A DNA stretch of 64,000 bases. Origin: DASXRA01 sp036502575 (GTDB lineage Bacteria > Actinomycetota > Actinomycetes > Mycobacteriales > Jatrophihabitantaceae). The notes beneath the pieces are model-generated. The model was not told where the DNA came from and ran no database searches. It was given only the letters and a program-made list of their open reading frames with translations. The stretch is from the NCBI GenBank assembly GCA_036502575.1, contig DASXYL010000018.1:1-64000 (forward strand), in the 5' to 3' direction. Shown here piece after piece: positions 33,269 through 42,036 of this stretch; within the stretch, counting starts at the first letter, position 1; every line of letters begins with the position of its first letter. The position numbers were made by a program, and so were the translations under genes.

Positions 33269-36142
33269 ATGACCGATCAGCTGAGCCTGTTCGACCTGGA
33301 GCACACGTCTGAGTTCGTGTCGCGCCACGTCGGTGTGCCCGAGAACGGCGACCAGCAGCGCATGCTGGAGACCGTCGGCTACGCCTCGCTCGACGACCTG
33401 CTCGCCGACGCCGTTCCGGCCAGCATTCGCGAGAAGCTGGCGCTCGCGTTGCCGCCCGCCGCGCCGGAGGCCGAGGTCGCCGCCGAGCTGCGCGATCTCG
33501 CTGCGCGCAACCGGGTCACCACGTCGATGATCGGGCTCGGCTACTACGACACGATCACGCCGCCGGTGATCCGCCGCAACGTGCTGGAGAACCCCGCGTG
33601 GTACACGGCCTACACGCCGTACCAGCCCGAGATCAGCCAAGGCCGTCTCGAGGCGCTGCTCAACTTCCAGACGGTGGTCGAGGACCTCACCGCGCTGCCG
33701 ATCGCCGGCGCGTCGCTGCTCGACGAGGGCACCGCGGCGGCCGAGGCGATGACGCTGGCCCATCGGGTTGCGCGCGCGGGCGACGTCTTCGTGGTCGACG
33801 CCGACGTGCTGCCGCAGACCCTCGCCGTTGTGCAGACGCGCGCCCGGCCGCTCGGCCTGAGTGTGGTCACGCACGACTTCGCTGAGCCGCTGCCCGCAGG
33901 TGACGTCTTCGGGGTGCTCGTGCAGTACCCCGGCGCGTCCGGTGCGGTGCGCGACCTGCGCCCGATCGTCGACGCCGCGCACGAGCGTGGGGCCCAGGTG
34001 GTCGTCGCCGCCGACCTGCTCGCGCTCACCCTGCTCGTGCCGCCCGGCGAGGTCGGCGCGGATATCGCCGTCGGCACCACGCAGCGCTTCGGGGTACCGA
34101 TCGGGTTCGGCGGTCCGCACGCGGGCTACATCTCGATCAGAGCCGGTCTCGAGCGGCAGCTGCCCGGACGTCTGGTCGGTGTGTCAGTCGACGCGGACGG
34201 CAAGCCGGCGTACCGGCTCGCGCTGCAGACCCGCGAGCAGCACATCCGACGCGAGAAGGCGACGAGCAACATCTGCACCGCGCAGGTGTTGCTCGCGAAC
34301 ATCGCTGGCATGTACGCGGTCTACCACGGCCCGGAGGGGCTCACCGCGATCGCCTCGCGGATCCGGCGGTTGGCCGGCATCCTGGCCGCCGGGCTACGCG
34401 AGAGCGGCGTCGAGGTCAGTGACGCGCCGATCTTCGACACGCTCACCGTGCAGGTGCCCGGACGCGCGCACTCGGTGGTGGCGGCCGCGTTGACCGAGAG
34501 CATCAACTTGCGGCTCGTCGACGACGACACGGTCTCGATCTCCTGCGACGAGGTCACTCGGCGCGGGCATATCGTCGCCGTCTGGCGCGCCTTCGGGCTC
34601 GGGCTCAGCTTCACCGACGTCGAGCGGCTGGACGTTGCTGATCCATTGCCCGCCGCGCTGGCCCGCACCTCGCCATTCCTCAGCCACCCTGTATTTTCGG
34701 CACACCGCTCCGAGACCTCGATGCTGCGCTACCTGCGACGGTTGGCGGATCGCGACTACGCGCTCGATCGCGGCATGATCCCGCTCGGCTCGTGCACCAT
34801 GAAGCTCAACGGCACCACCGAGATGGAGCCCATCAGCCTGCCCGGGTTCGCGAGCCTGCATCCGTTCGCGCCGGCCGGACAGTTCGACGGCTACTCGCAG
34901 CTGTTCGACGACCTGACGAAGTGGCTCGCCGAGATCACCGGCTACGACGCGGTGTCGCTGCAGCCCAACTCCGGCGCCCAGGGCGAGTTCGCCGGGCTGC
35001 TGGCGATCGCCGCCTACCACGAGGCGCAGGGCAGCACGCATCGCGACGTCTGCCTCATCCCGGCCAGCGCGCACGGAACCAACGCGGCCAGCGCGGTGCT
35101 CGCTGGCCTGCGGGTCGTCGTGGTGAAGACCGCCGGCGATGAGGGCGAGATCGATCTGGACGACCTGCGGGCCAAGCTCGCCGAGCACGCCGACTCGCTC
35201 GCCGCGCTGATGGTGACCTACCCGTCCACCCACGGCGTCTTCGAGGACCACATCGCCGAGGTGTGCGCCCTGGTGCACGATGCCGGCGGGCAGGTGTACC
35301 TCGACGGCGCGAACCTCAACGCCATGGTCGGGTTGGCCCGTCCCGGCAAGTTCGGCGCGGACGTCTCGCATCTGAATCTGCACAAGACGTTCTGCATCCC
35401 GCACGGCGGCGGTGGGCCGGGCGTCGGCCCGGTGGCGGTCCGCTCCCATCTCGCGCCCTACCTTCCGAGCCACCCGTTGCAGTCGAACGCCGGACCCGCG
35501 ACGGGCAGCGGCACGATCGCGGCGGCCCCGTGGGGTTCGGCGTCGATCCTGCCGATCACCTGGGCCTACCTGCGCCTGATGGGCCCGACCGGGTTGACCC
35601 GGGCGACGGCCATCGCGATCCTGTCGGCCAACTACCTCGCGAAGCGACTCGAGCCCTACTACCCGACGCTCTACTCCGGTGCGCAGGGACTGGTCGCGCA
35701 CGAGTGCATCCTCGACCTACGCCAGATCACCCGCGACACCGGCGTGACCGTCGACGACGTCGCCAAGCGACTGATCGACTACGGCTTCCACGCCCCGACG
35801 ATGTCCTTCCCGGTCGCCGGGACGCTCATGGTCGAGCCAACCGAGTCGGAGGACCTGGTCGAACTCGACCGGTTCATCGACGCGATGATCACGATCAAGG
35901 CCGAGATTGACCGGGTCGGCGCGGGGGAGTGGCCGGTGGACGACAACCCGCTGCGCAATGCACCGCACACCGCGCACTGCCTCGTCGGCGAGTGGGCCCA
36001 CCCGTACTCGCGGGAGGTGGCGGCCTACCCAGACGGCGTGGACGCCGGTGCGAAGTACTGGTCGCCGGTGCGGCGCATCGACGGTGCCTACGGCGATCGC
36101 AACCTGGTCTGCGCCTGCCCGCCGGTGGAGGAGTACGCGTAA
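33269..36142 (+). CDS. gcvP: Glycine dehydrogenase (decarboxylating), P protein
   Basis: A 957-aa PLP enzyme of the glycine cleavage complex, in the fused form with N- and C-terminal aminotransferase-like halves. The PLP Lys is in HLNLHKTFCIPHGGGG (about residue 706); MIPLGSCTMKLNGTTEM and LLDEGTAAAEAMTLAHR are also diagnostic. It decarboxylates glycine and loads GcvH. The start ATG follows AGTAGGAG, and the leader carries a glycine riboswitch, so expression should rise with glycine. Confidence 0.96.
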   Translation: MTDQLSLFDLEHTSEFVSRHVGVPENGDQQRMLETVGYASLDDLLADAVPASIREKLALALPPAAPEAEVAAELRDLAARNRVTTSMIGLGYYDTITPPVIRRNVLENPAWYTAYTPYQPEISQGRLEALLNFQTVVEDLTALPIAGASLLDEGTAAAEAMTLAHRVARAGDVFVVDADVLPQTLAVVQTRARPLGLSVVTHDFAEPLPAGDVFGVLVQYPGASGAVRDLRPIVDAAHERGAQVVVAADLLALTLLVPPGEVGADIAVGTTQRFGVPIGFGGPHAGYISIRAGLERQLPGRLVGVSVDADGKPAYRLALQTREQHIRREKATSNICTAQVLLANIAGMYAVYHGPEGLTAIASRIRRLAGILAAGLRESGVEVSDAPIFDTLTVQVPGRAHSVVAAALTESINLRLVDDDTVSISCDEVTRRGHIVAVWRAFGLGLSFTDVERLDVADPLPAALARTSPFLSHPVFSAHRSETSMLRYLRRLADRDYALDRGMIPLGSCTMKLNGTTEMEPISLPGFASLHPFAPAGQFDGYSQLFDDLTKWLAEITGYDAVSLQPNSGAQGEFAGLLAIAAYHEAQGSTHRDVCLIPASAHGTNAASAVLAGLRVVVVKTAGDEGEIDLDDLRAKLAEHADSLAALMVTYPSTHGVFEDHIAEVCALVHDAGGQVYLDGANLNAMVGLARPGKFGADVSHLNLHKTFCIPHGGGGPGVGPVAVRSHLAPYLPSHPLQSNAGPATGSGTIAAAPWGSASILPITWAYLRLMGPTGLTRATAIAILSANYLAKRLEPYYPTLYSGAQGLVAHECILDLRQITRDTGVTVDDVAKRLIDYGFHAPTMSFPVAGTLMVEPTESEDLVELDRFIDAMITIKAEIDRVGAGEWPVDDNPLRNAPHTAHCLVGEWAHPYSREVAAYPDGVDAGAKYWSPVRRIDGAYGDRNLVCACPPVEEYA

Positions 36143-36175
36143 CTGATCCGCGGAGGCGCCTTCGGCGCGGCCGCC

Positions 36176-36215
36176 TCGCGGCCGGCGGGCTCTTCGCGCG
36201 AGCGCTCATCGCGTT
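36176..36215 (+). repeat. Dispersed intergenic repeat, copy 2
   Basis: This is the second copy of the 40-bp element at 18605-18644 (39 of 40 identical). It lies 34 bp after the gcvP stop and follows a short GC-rich inverted region (GGCGCCTTCGGCGC at 36155-36168), as the first copy follows hairpins. No transposase or terminal target duplication was seen. Confidence 0.75.
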
Positions 36216-36287
36216 CTTGGTTGCGCTCATTAGGCGTGCAGAGATTGCCGCGCGGCTCAGCGCGGCGGATGGATCAGAAGCTGGGGG

Positions 36288-36536
36288 TCAGCTGGCCTGA
36301 CGGTGCACGGCTGCGGCGAGCAGCTCGGTGCGGCGAGCAGCGATGCTCTGGCCGTCCGGCAGCAGCTCTCCGGTGTCTTCGAACAAGATGACGCCGTTGC
36401 AAAGGAGGCACCAGCCCTGCTCGGGGTGCGACGCGATGACGTGAGCAGCATCGCGGTCGAGCGCGTCAGCGGGCGGGCACGGCGGGTTATGCATGCACGC
36501 GCGCAGCGGACGGGCTGGTTGAGCTTCGGTGAGCAT
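36288..36536 (-). CDS. DUF5999 family small cysteine protein
   Basis: An 82-aa protein with the family pattern CMHNPPCPPADALDRDAA, then GWCLLCNGVILFEDTGELLP. The paired Cys/His in the first half and the LLCNG Cys suggest metal binding. The family is known from Streptomyces and relatives, without assigned function. The ATG has AGGAAGAG upstream on the minus strand. Confidence 0.8.
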   Translation of the reverse strand: MLTEAQPARPLRACMHNPPCPPADALDRDAAHVIASHPEQGWCLLCNGVILFEDTGELLPDGQSIAARRTELLAAAVHRQAS

Positions 36537-36681
36537 TGTCTCTTCCTGTAATCGCTTGCAGTGACCTTCGACACGAGTGTGCTCCCTGCGGTAGGGATGT
36601 GCCAGTTAATCAAGACCGCCGACAAGGTGTGTCGCCGAACATATCGCCCAAAACACTGCGGCACATCGGTGTCACTGTCAC

Positions 36682-37221
36682 TTAGGGTGCAGGATCCGTG
36701 TTACGGAGCGCATTCGACTGGTCGGCTCCGAGTAGCTCTCCGAACGAAATCCGCCAGATCGGCGGCACTTTGTCGTGGTGCCCGAGCTCGGCCCAGCGAA
36801 CCCGCTGCATCACGCGGATCAAACGCAGCGCCACCCGGAACAAGAGCCCGGCGAGCGGCAGTTCGACCAGAATTGCGGCGCCAAGTGACCACCACATGTC
36901 ACTGGTACCCCAGTCGAGCACCACGTCGAACCATGCGTCACAGATCAACAGCGTCGCGGTGATGGTTGCCGACGGCACGAGCATCTGTCGCCGCTGCCAC
37001 GCGTTCCAGGCCGTCCAGCCGAGAAAGCCCATCAGGACGATGTCGAAGCCCACCCACGCCGCCTTCCATTGGCCGGCCACGTATTTGTCGGGCAGGGAGG
37101 CGGCGAGAAAGGCGATCCAGGGGATGAGCAGCAGCGAGCTCGCCACGACGATGGTGAGGAAGATCCGCCGCAGGACTAGGACATGGTGGTTCTCCGGTCC
37201 CGGGGTTTGCATCGAGGTCAC
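36682..37221 (-). CDS. Four-helix integral membrane protein of unknown function
   Basis: A 179-aa protein with about four membrane helices (FLTIVVASSLLLIPWIAFLA, AAWVGFDIVLMGFLGWTAWN, ITATLLICDAWFDVVLD and LGAAILVELPLAGLLFRVAL). Asp residues inside the second and third helices are notable. The family is seen in actinobacteria but I know no function. It overlaps the upstream HAD gene by 4 bp (ATGA), so they form a two-gene operon. Confidence 0.75.
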   Translation of the reverse strand: MTSMQTPGPENHHVLVLRRIFLTIVVASSLLLIPWIAFLAASLPDKYVAGQWKAAWVGFDIVLMGFLGWTAWNAWQRRQMLVPSATITATLLICDAWFDVVLDWGTSDMWWSLGAAILVELPLAGLLFRVALRLIRVMQRVRWAELGHHDKVPPIWRISFGELLGADQSNALRNTDPAP

Positions 37222-37688
37222 GTCCGGCCGAGGTGGTCTTGTGCCTCACGCAGCACGGGTGTACGTGGAACCCAATCGGCGAGCGCGGCCGGGTAGCCCG
37301 CCTGCTTCGCCGCGTCGATGACCTCGGCGTCGTCGTCGATGAATGCGGCGATCTCGCGACTGGCCAGCCGGCGGAGCACGCCGAGCTTGTACAGCCGGGC
37401 TGGACGTCGATCGCCGCTACCCCGCATGAACAGCTCACCGGCCGGCAACCCGTGCTCGGCCAACCAGCGCGTCGTGACGGCGCGCAGCCACCCGGGCCGC
37501 CCGGTCAGCCACACCAGGTCGTGTTGCTGCGCCAGGTCGGCCGCGAGTGTCACGCCCTCCGCCAGAGGGGGGTCGCCGGCCGCGGCACCGAAGAAGCCGC
37601 CCCAGTCCTTGGGGCGGCTTTCCAGGTAGTGCAGGCGATGCCGGACATCCGCGACAACGCCGTCGATGTCGAAGACAGCCACGGTCAT
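37218..37688 (-). CDS. HAD-superfamily phosphatase (polynucleotide-kinase-phosphatase-like)
   Basis: A 156-aa protein with motif I VAVFDIDGVVADVRHR (nucleophile Asp7, Asp9), motif II WLTGRPGWLR and a final acidic motif AAFIDDDAEVIDAA. The layout resembles the 3'-phosphatase-like HAD domain found alone or fused to kinases; the substrate is unknown. ATG 37688 was chosen because homology starts immediately after it; upstream codons would run into the guaB1 promoter region. Confidence 0.78.
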   Translation of the reverse strand: MTVAVFDIDGVVADVRHRLHYLESRPKDWGGFFGAAAGDPPLAEGVTLAADLAQQHDLVWLTGRPGWLRAVTTRWLAEHGLPAGELFMRGSGDRRPARLYKLGVLRRLASREIAAFIDDDAEVIDAAKQAGYPAALADWVPRTPVLREAQDHLGRT

Positions 37689-37751
37689 GGATTCGAGCCT
37701 AATCGGAGCGCCTCCCGGCGACGCGCAGCCGGGCACTAGACTGATCGTCTC

Positions 37752-39185
37752 GTGCGCTTCGTTGACCCGGTCCCGTCGTTCGAACTGACCTACGACGACG
37801 TCTTTATGGTGCCGGCCCGGTCAGAGGTCGGGTCGCGCTTCGACGTCGATTTGTCCACAGTGGACGGTAGCGGCGCGACCATCCCGATCGTCGTGGCCAA
37901 CATGACTGCTGTCGCCGGGCGACGCATGGCCGAGACGGTGGCCCGGCGCGGCGGCCTGGTGGTGCTGCCCCAGGACATCCCGGGACCCGTGGTGCGCGAC
38001 GTGGTGTCCTGGGTCAAGGCCCGGCATCCGGTATTCGACACTCCGCTGACTCTCCAGCCGCAGAGCCCGGTCGGAGACGCGCTGGCCCTGCTGCCCAAGC
38101 GCGCGCACGGCGCCGTGATCGTCGTCGATGACGAGCGGCCGGTGGGAGTCGTGACCGAGGCCGACTGCCTGGGTGCGGATCGCTTCACGCAGCTGCGGCG
38201 AGTGATGTCGTCCCCGGTGCTGACCTTGCCCGACACGGCGTCGCCGCAGAAGGCGTTCGAGTTGCTCGATGCTGCGAATCGGCGCCTGGCTCCTGTCGTC
38301 GATGGGGCCGGGCGGCTGGTCGGCGTCCTGACCAAGACCGCCGCGTTACGGGCGACGCTCTACCGGCCTGCTGTCGACTCGTCCGGCCAGTTGCGTGTCG
38401 CCGCTGCGATCGGGGTGAACGGCGACGTCGCGGCCAAGGCGGCTGAACTGCTCGACGCCGGCATCGACGTGCTCGTCGTCGACACCGCGCACGGGCACCA
38501 GCAGCGGATGCTCGACGCGTTGGCGGCGGTGCGCTCGGCGTCGCCGACGGTTCCGGTGGTGGCGGGAAACGTCGTGTCCGCGGACGGGGTCCGCGAGTTG
38601 GTGGCGGCCGGCGCCGACATCGTGAAGGTCGGCGTGGGTCCTGGCGCGATGTGCACCACCCGCATGATGACCGGTGTCGGGCGCCCGCAGTTCTCGGCCG
38701 TGATCGAGTGTGCGGCGGCGGCGCGGGAGCTCGGCCGGTACGTGTGGGCCGATGGGGGAGTCCGGCATCCGCGCGATGTCGCGCTCGCGTTGGCGGCCGG
38801 AGCGTCAGCGGTCATGGTGGGTTCGTGGTTCGCGGGCACGTACGAGTCGCCCGGCGATCTGCACCAGACGGCAGACGGGCGGGCGTACAAGGAGAGCTTC
38901 GGCATGGCGTCCGCGCGGGCAGTGGCCAACCGCACCACGGGTGAGGGCGCTTTCGAACGGGCCCGCAAGGCATTGTTCGAGGAGGGCATCTCCACCGGAC
39001 GCATGTATCTCGATCCGTTGCGGCCCGGCGTCGAGGACCTGATCGATGTGATCACCGCCGGCGTGCGGTCGGCGTGCACGTACGCGGGTGCGGTGAACCT
39101 GACCGAGTTCGCCGATCGGGCCCTGATCGGGGTGCAGAGCGCGTCGGGCTACGCCGAGGGACGTCCGCAGTACACGAGCTGGTGA
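37752..39185 (+). CDS. guaB1: GuaB1, IMP dehydrogenase-family GMP reductase
   Basis: A 477-aa TIM-barrel protein of the IMPDH/GMPR family. The active-site Cys is in VGPGAMCTTRMMTGVGRPQ (about residue 300), and a pair of CBS domains occupies about residues 95-205 (VGVVTEADCLGA, VGVLTKTAALRA). It matches the actinobacterial GuaB1 subgroup (Rv1843c), shown in mycobacteria to be a GMP reductase, not a dehydrogenase. The GTG start is 63 bp from the divergent HAD gene. Confidence 0.9.
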   Translation: MRFVDPVPSFELTYDDVFMVPARSEVGSRFDVDLSTVDGSGATIPIVVANMTAVAGRRMAETVARRGGLVVLPQDIPGPVVRDVVSWVKARHPVFDTPLTLQPQSPVGDALALLPKRAHGAVIVVDDERPVGVVTEADCLGADRFTQLRRVMSSPVLTLPDTASPQKAFELLDAANRRLAPVVDGAGRLVGVLTKTAALRATLYRPAVDSSGQLRVAAAIGVNGDVAAKAAELLDAGIDVLVVDTAHGHQQRMLDALAAVRSASPTVPVVAGNVVSADGVRELVAAGADIVKVGVGPGAMCTTRMMTGVGRPQFSAVIECAAAARELGRYVWADGGVRHPRDVALALAAGASAVMVGSWFAGTYESPGDLHQTADGRAYKESFGMASARAVANRTTGEGAFERARKALFEEGISTGRMYLDPLRPGVEDLIDVITAGVRSACTYAGAVNLTEFADRALIGVQSASGYAEGRPQYTSW

Positions 39186-39209
39186 CGTCTGCCCTGCTAT
39201 TCTCCGTTC

Positions 39210-39248
39210 ATGACTTCGGGTAACGGGCTGTGGTGGTCGTCCACTTAG
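39210..39248 (+). CDS. Trp leader peptide of trpS
   Basis: A 12-residue ORF reads MTSGNGLWWSST with two consecutive TGG Trp codons (39231-39236). It lies between guaB1 and trpS and is followed by alternative hairpins. A TATTCT hexamer (39198-39203) 6 nt before the ATG suggests that transcription starts at or next to the start codon, so the leader would be leaderless. There is no Shine-Dalgarno, which fits that reading. Confidence 0.85.
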   Translation: MTSGNGLWWSST

Positions 39249-39305
39249 GACGACCCTTGCTGCACGCAACCCTTCTCGGGCCGTCCTCGCTGGGCGGCCC
39301 GTTTG
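39235..39305 (+). terminator. Ribosome-mediated attenuator of trpS
   Basis: Three alternative helices are visible. Strand 1 GGTCGTCC (39235-39242) pairs perfectly with strand 2 GGACGACC (39248-39255). Strand 3 CGGGCCGTCC (39277-39286) pairs with strand 4 GGGCGGCCCG (39292-39301) in a 10-bp terminator stem with one T-G pair, followed by TTTG. Strand 2 can instead pair with strand 3 over 8 of 9 positions as an antiterminator. Stalling at the Trp codons would cover strand 1. Confidence 0.82.
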
Positions 39306-39349
39306 CATGCCCGGCGTGGTCGACCCTTCGACATCCTTCGGAGGCTCCC

Positions 39350-40381
39350 ATGACCACCGCAACTGCGCTCTGCACCGAGTCACCGGTGACAACCCCGCTG
39401 TCGACGCGGGTCCTGACCGGTGATCGCCCGACGGGCGCGCTGCACCTCGGGCACTACTTCGGCACGCTCGCGAATCGCGTCGCGCTGCAACGCGCCGGGC
39501 ACGATCTGCTGATCGTGGTCGCCGACTACCAGGTCATGACCGATCGTGACCATCCCGGCGATCTCGTCCGGGTTGTGCGCGAGATCGTCCTCGACTACCT
39601 CGCCTGCGGCCTGGATCCGGATCGGACGACGGTGTTCGTGCACAGTGCGGTTCCCGCGCTGCACCAGCTGATGCTGCCGTTCCTGTCGCTGGTCGGCATG
39701 GGAGAGCTGTCGCGCAACCCGACCGTCAAGGAGGAGATCAAGCTGTCCGGGCGTTCGTCCGTGGGTGGTTTGATGATGACGTACCCGGTGCATCAGGCTG
39801 CGGATGTGCTGTTCTGCAAGGCCGATCTCGTCCCGGTCGGGCGGGACCAGCTGCCGCACCTGGAATTGACGCGGTCGATCGCGCGGCGCTTCAACGATCG
39901 GTACGGCCCGGTGTTCCCGCTGCCCGATGCGCTGCTCGGTGAGACGCCGGTGCTGCTCGGCCTGGACGGCCGCAAGATGGGCAAGAGCCTCGGCAACGGC
40001 ATCTCGTTGCGCGACACGGCCGACGAGGTGGCCGCCAAGCTGCGTTCGGCGCGGACGGACTCCGAGCGCCACATCGCCTTCGAGCCGGACCACCGTCCGG
40101 AGGTCGCGAACCTGTTGCGGATCGCGGGCCTGTGCGCCGGGCGCGATCCCAGCGACCTGGCCGACGAGATCGCCGGGGGCGGTGCCGCAATGTTGAAGCG
40201 CGTCGCGGCCGATTCGGTGAACGCGTTCCTTGATCCGATCCGTCGGCGCCGCGCCGGCTTCGACGGGGCGGATGCGCGGCTGGTGCTCGAACGCGGTGAT
40301 CGGCGAGCGAACGCGCTCGCCGACGAGACCCTGGACGAGGTGCGCGCCGCCATGGGAATGAGCTACGACGGGCTGCGGTAG
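39350..40381 (+). CDS. trpS: Tryptophanyl-tRNA synthetase
   Basis: A 343-aa class I synthetase. The HIGH-type motif is GALHLGHYFGTL (about residues 29-40) and the KMSKS-type motif is GRKMGKSLGNG (about 206-216); TYPVHQAADVLFCKADLVPV covers the Trp pocket region. ATG 39350 has a GGAGG Shine-Dalgarno (39340-39344). The attenuator upstream links expression to charged tRNA-Trp. In Streptomyces an auxiliary, antibiotic-resistant TrpRS gene is controlled by attenuation, so this may be that type; a second trpS elsewhere would support it. Confidence 0.93.
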   Translation: MTTATALCTESPVTTPLSTRVLTGDRPTGALHLGHYFGTLANRVALQRAGHDLLIVVADYQVMTDRDHPGDLVRVVREIVLDYLACGLDPDRTTVFVHSAVPALHQLMLPFLSLVGMGELSRNPTVKEEIKLSGRSSVGGLMMTYPVHQAADVLFCKADLVPVGRDQLPHLELTRSIARRFNDRYGPVFPLPDALLGETPVLLGLDGRKMGKSLGNGISLRDTADEVAAKLRSARTDSERHIAFEPDHRPEVANLLRIAGLCAGRDPSDLADEIAGGGAAMLKRVAADSVNAFLDPIRRRRAGFDGADARLVLERGDRRANALADETLDEVRAAMGMSYDGLR

Positions 40382-40414
40382 GAGGTCGGTTTGCCGGCGG
40401 GCCGACTGTCCTGC

Positions 40415-40810
40415 ATGATTGAACATGTGAACAGTTCTTCAGGTGTCGGCCGCGACCTGGTGTTCGCCGACCGCGCGGTGCTGCTACCGGCGGACGGCGA
40501 CATCGTCGATGCCGCCGAGGTGTTCTCGTTGCTGGCTGATCCGGGACGGTTGCGGCTGCTCACCGTGCTGCGGACGGGGGAGGCAAGTGTCGGGCAGCTG
40601 GCGACAATGGCCGGCATGAGCGAGTCCGCGACATCGCACGCTTTGCGACTGCTGCGCGCGCATCGGATCGTTCAGGTGCGCCGGACCGGCCGGATGGCCT
40701 ACTACCGACTGGCCGACGAGCACGTCCGGGTGCTGCTCGACACCGCGCTCGAACACGCCGGCCACAGTGGCTTGCTGCATCCGGAACGCACCGGGGGTGG
40801 CGCGCGGTGA
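40415..40810 (+). CDS. ArsR/SmtB metal-responsive repressor
   Basis: A 131-aa winged-helix regulator. The HTH is VGQLATMAGMSESATSHALR, preceded by VFSLLADPGRLRLLTVLRTG and followed by the wing VRRTGRMAYYRLAD. The C-terminus has DTALEHAGHSGLLHPE, a His-bearing alpha-5 helix as in zinc, nickel or cobalt sensors of this family. Starts at ATG 40415 or GTG 40427 are both possible. It overlaps the CDF transporter by 4 bp, so it very likely represses that gene and itself. Confidence 0.88.
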   Translation: MIEHVNSSSGVGRDLVFADRAVLLPADGDIVDAAEVFSLLADPGRLRLLTVLRTGEASVGQLATMAGMSESATSHALRLLRAHRIVQVRRTGRMAYYRLADEHVRVLLDTALEHAGHSGLLHPERTGGGAR

Positions 40811-41820
40811 CGGCGACGCCACCGGGCGAGAGCCTCAGTGTTGGTCACCGGCACGGCTCGGGATCCCGGCACGGTTCGGGATCAGCGCAGGCCGACCGGC
40901 GCTGGTTGCTGGCCGCGCTCGCGGTGATCTTCAGCTTCATGGTCGGCGAGGTGATCGCCGGTCTGCTGGCCAACTCCCTCGCCCTGCTCAGCGATGCCGG
41001 GCACATGCTCACCGATGCGACCGCGCTGCTCGTCGCCGTCATCGCCTCGCGCATCGCCGAACGCCCGGCCAAGGGGGCCTACACGTTCGGGTTCGCGCGG
41101 GTCGACGCTCTGTCCGGTCAGGCGAACGGCATCACGCTGGTCCTGCTCGCGGTCTGGGTCACCGTCGAGGCGATCCGCCGCCTCATCGATCCGCCGGACG
41201 CCGGTGGCGGCGTCATCGTCATCGTGGCCGGCATCGGGATCGCCGTGAACGTGCTGGCCACGACGCTGGCGGCCCGAGCCGACAAGCGAAGCCTCAACGT
41301 CCGCGGCGCGGTCGCTCATCTGGTGAACGATCTCTGGGCGTTCGTCGCGACGTTCGTCGCCGGCATCGTGATCATGGCGACGGACTGGACGCGGGCCGAT
41401 GCGGTGGCCTCGCTCGTGGTCGCTGCGCTGATGATCGTGACGGGCGCCAAGCTGATCCGGGACGCGGGGCGGGTGTTTCTCGAGGCGGCGCCGACCGGCA
41501 TGGACCCGATGCTCATCGGCTCGGAGCTCGCGGCATTTCGCGGCGTGGCCCAGATCCATGACCTGCACGTATGGGAACTCGCGGCCGGAGAGGCTGCGCT
41601 GTCGGCCCATGTGCTGGTCGATCGAGTCGATGATTGCCATGTCATCGGTGACGCGATGCGCGCGCAACTGGCCGACGACCACGGCATCGATCACGTCACG
41701 CTGCAGGTCGACCACATCTCCAACTCGGCGGACGAGCACTGCGCGGATTCGCACGGTCCGGTGCACAGCACCGGATCGCACGGTCCGGTGCACAGCACCG
41801 GCACACCGACGGCCGGATGA
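40807..41820 (+). CDS. Cation diffusion facilitator (Zn/Cd/Co efflux)
   Basis: A 337-aa proton-coupled metal exporter with six membrane helices. Metal site residues are in LLSDAGHMLTDATAL (helix 2) and AVAHLVNDLWAFVAT (helix 5); the cytoplasmic C-terminal domain contains IHDLHVWELAAGE. His-rich tails are present at both ends: GSRHGSGS at the N-terminus and two tandem nonapeptides containing SHGPVHSTG at the C-terminus, encoded by a 27-bp direct repeat (41749-41802). It is coupled to the ArsR gene. Confidence 0.92.
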   Translation: MTATPPGESLSVGHRHGSGSRHGSGSAQADRRWLLAALAVIFSFMVGEVIAGLLANSLALLSDAGHMLTDATALLVAVIASRIAERPAKGAYTFGFARVDALSGQANGITLVLLAVWVTVEAIRRLIDPPDAGGGVIVIVAGIGIAVNVLATTLAARADKRSLNVRGAVAHLVNDLWAFVATFVAGIVIMATDWTRADAVASLVVAALMIVTGAKLIRDAGRVFLEAAPTGMDPMLIGSELAAFRGVAQIHDLHVWELAAGEAALSAHVLVDRVDDCHVIGDAMRAQLADDHGIDHVTLQVDHISNSADEHCADSHGPVHSTGSHGPVHSTGTPTAG

Positions 41821-41823
41821 CGA

Positions 41824-41850
41824 AGGCGGGCCCCGCAGTGGGGCCCGCCT
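41824..41850. terminator. Bidirectional terminator between CDF and antitoxin-like gene
   Basis: A perfect 11-bp inverted repeat AGGCGGGCCCC/GGGGCCCGCCT (41824-41834 with 41840-41850) has a 5-nt loop. It is placed 3 bp after the CDF stop and 12 bp before the end of the convergent gene. The T tract is weak. Confidence 0.75.
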
Positions 41851-41862
41851 CGGTTGCGGTGG

Positions 41863-42036
41863 TCACTCGCCGCCGGGTAGGGCGTCCTTCACCTTGTCGA
41901 CGACCTTCTCGATCTGCTCCTCGTGGCCGAACTTCTTCTCCGCGAAGTCGGCCGCCTTCTCCACACCCTGCTCGACCTGCTCGCTGTGGTCCTTCGCGAA
42001 GTCGACCGCCTTGTCCTTCAAACCGTCCAGATCCAT
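41863..42036 (-). CDS. MT0933/Rv0909-like antitoxin-family protein
   Basis: A 57-aa highly charged helical protein: MDLDGLKDKAVDFAKDHSEQ, then VEKAADFAEKKFGHE. Composition and length fit the MT0933 antitoxin family, in which Rv0909 is paired with the SRPBCC-type toxin Rv0910. No SRPBCC gene adjoins it here, so either it is an orphan or the family has another role. ATG 42036 was chosen by family length; a longer in-frame ORF upstream is low-complexity. Confidence 0.7.
   Translation of the reverse strand: MDLDGLKDKAVDFAKDHSEQVEQGVEKAADFAEKKFGHEEQIEKVVDKVKDALPGGE

Noticed and set aside
39186..39349. T-box leader before trpS
   Set aside because: The T-box sequence and specifier loop are absent; the Trp leader peptide and alternative hairpins explain the leader fully.
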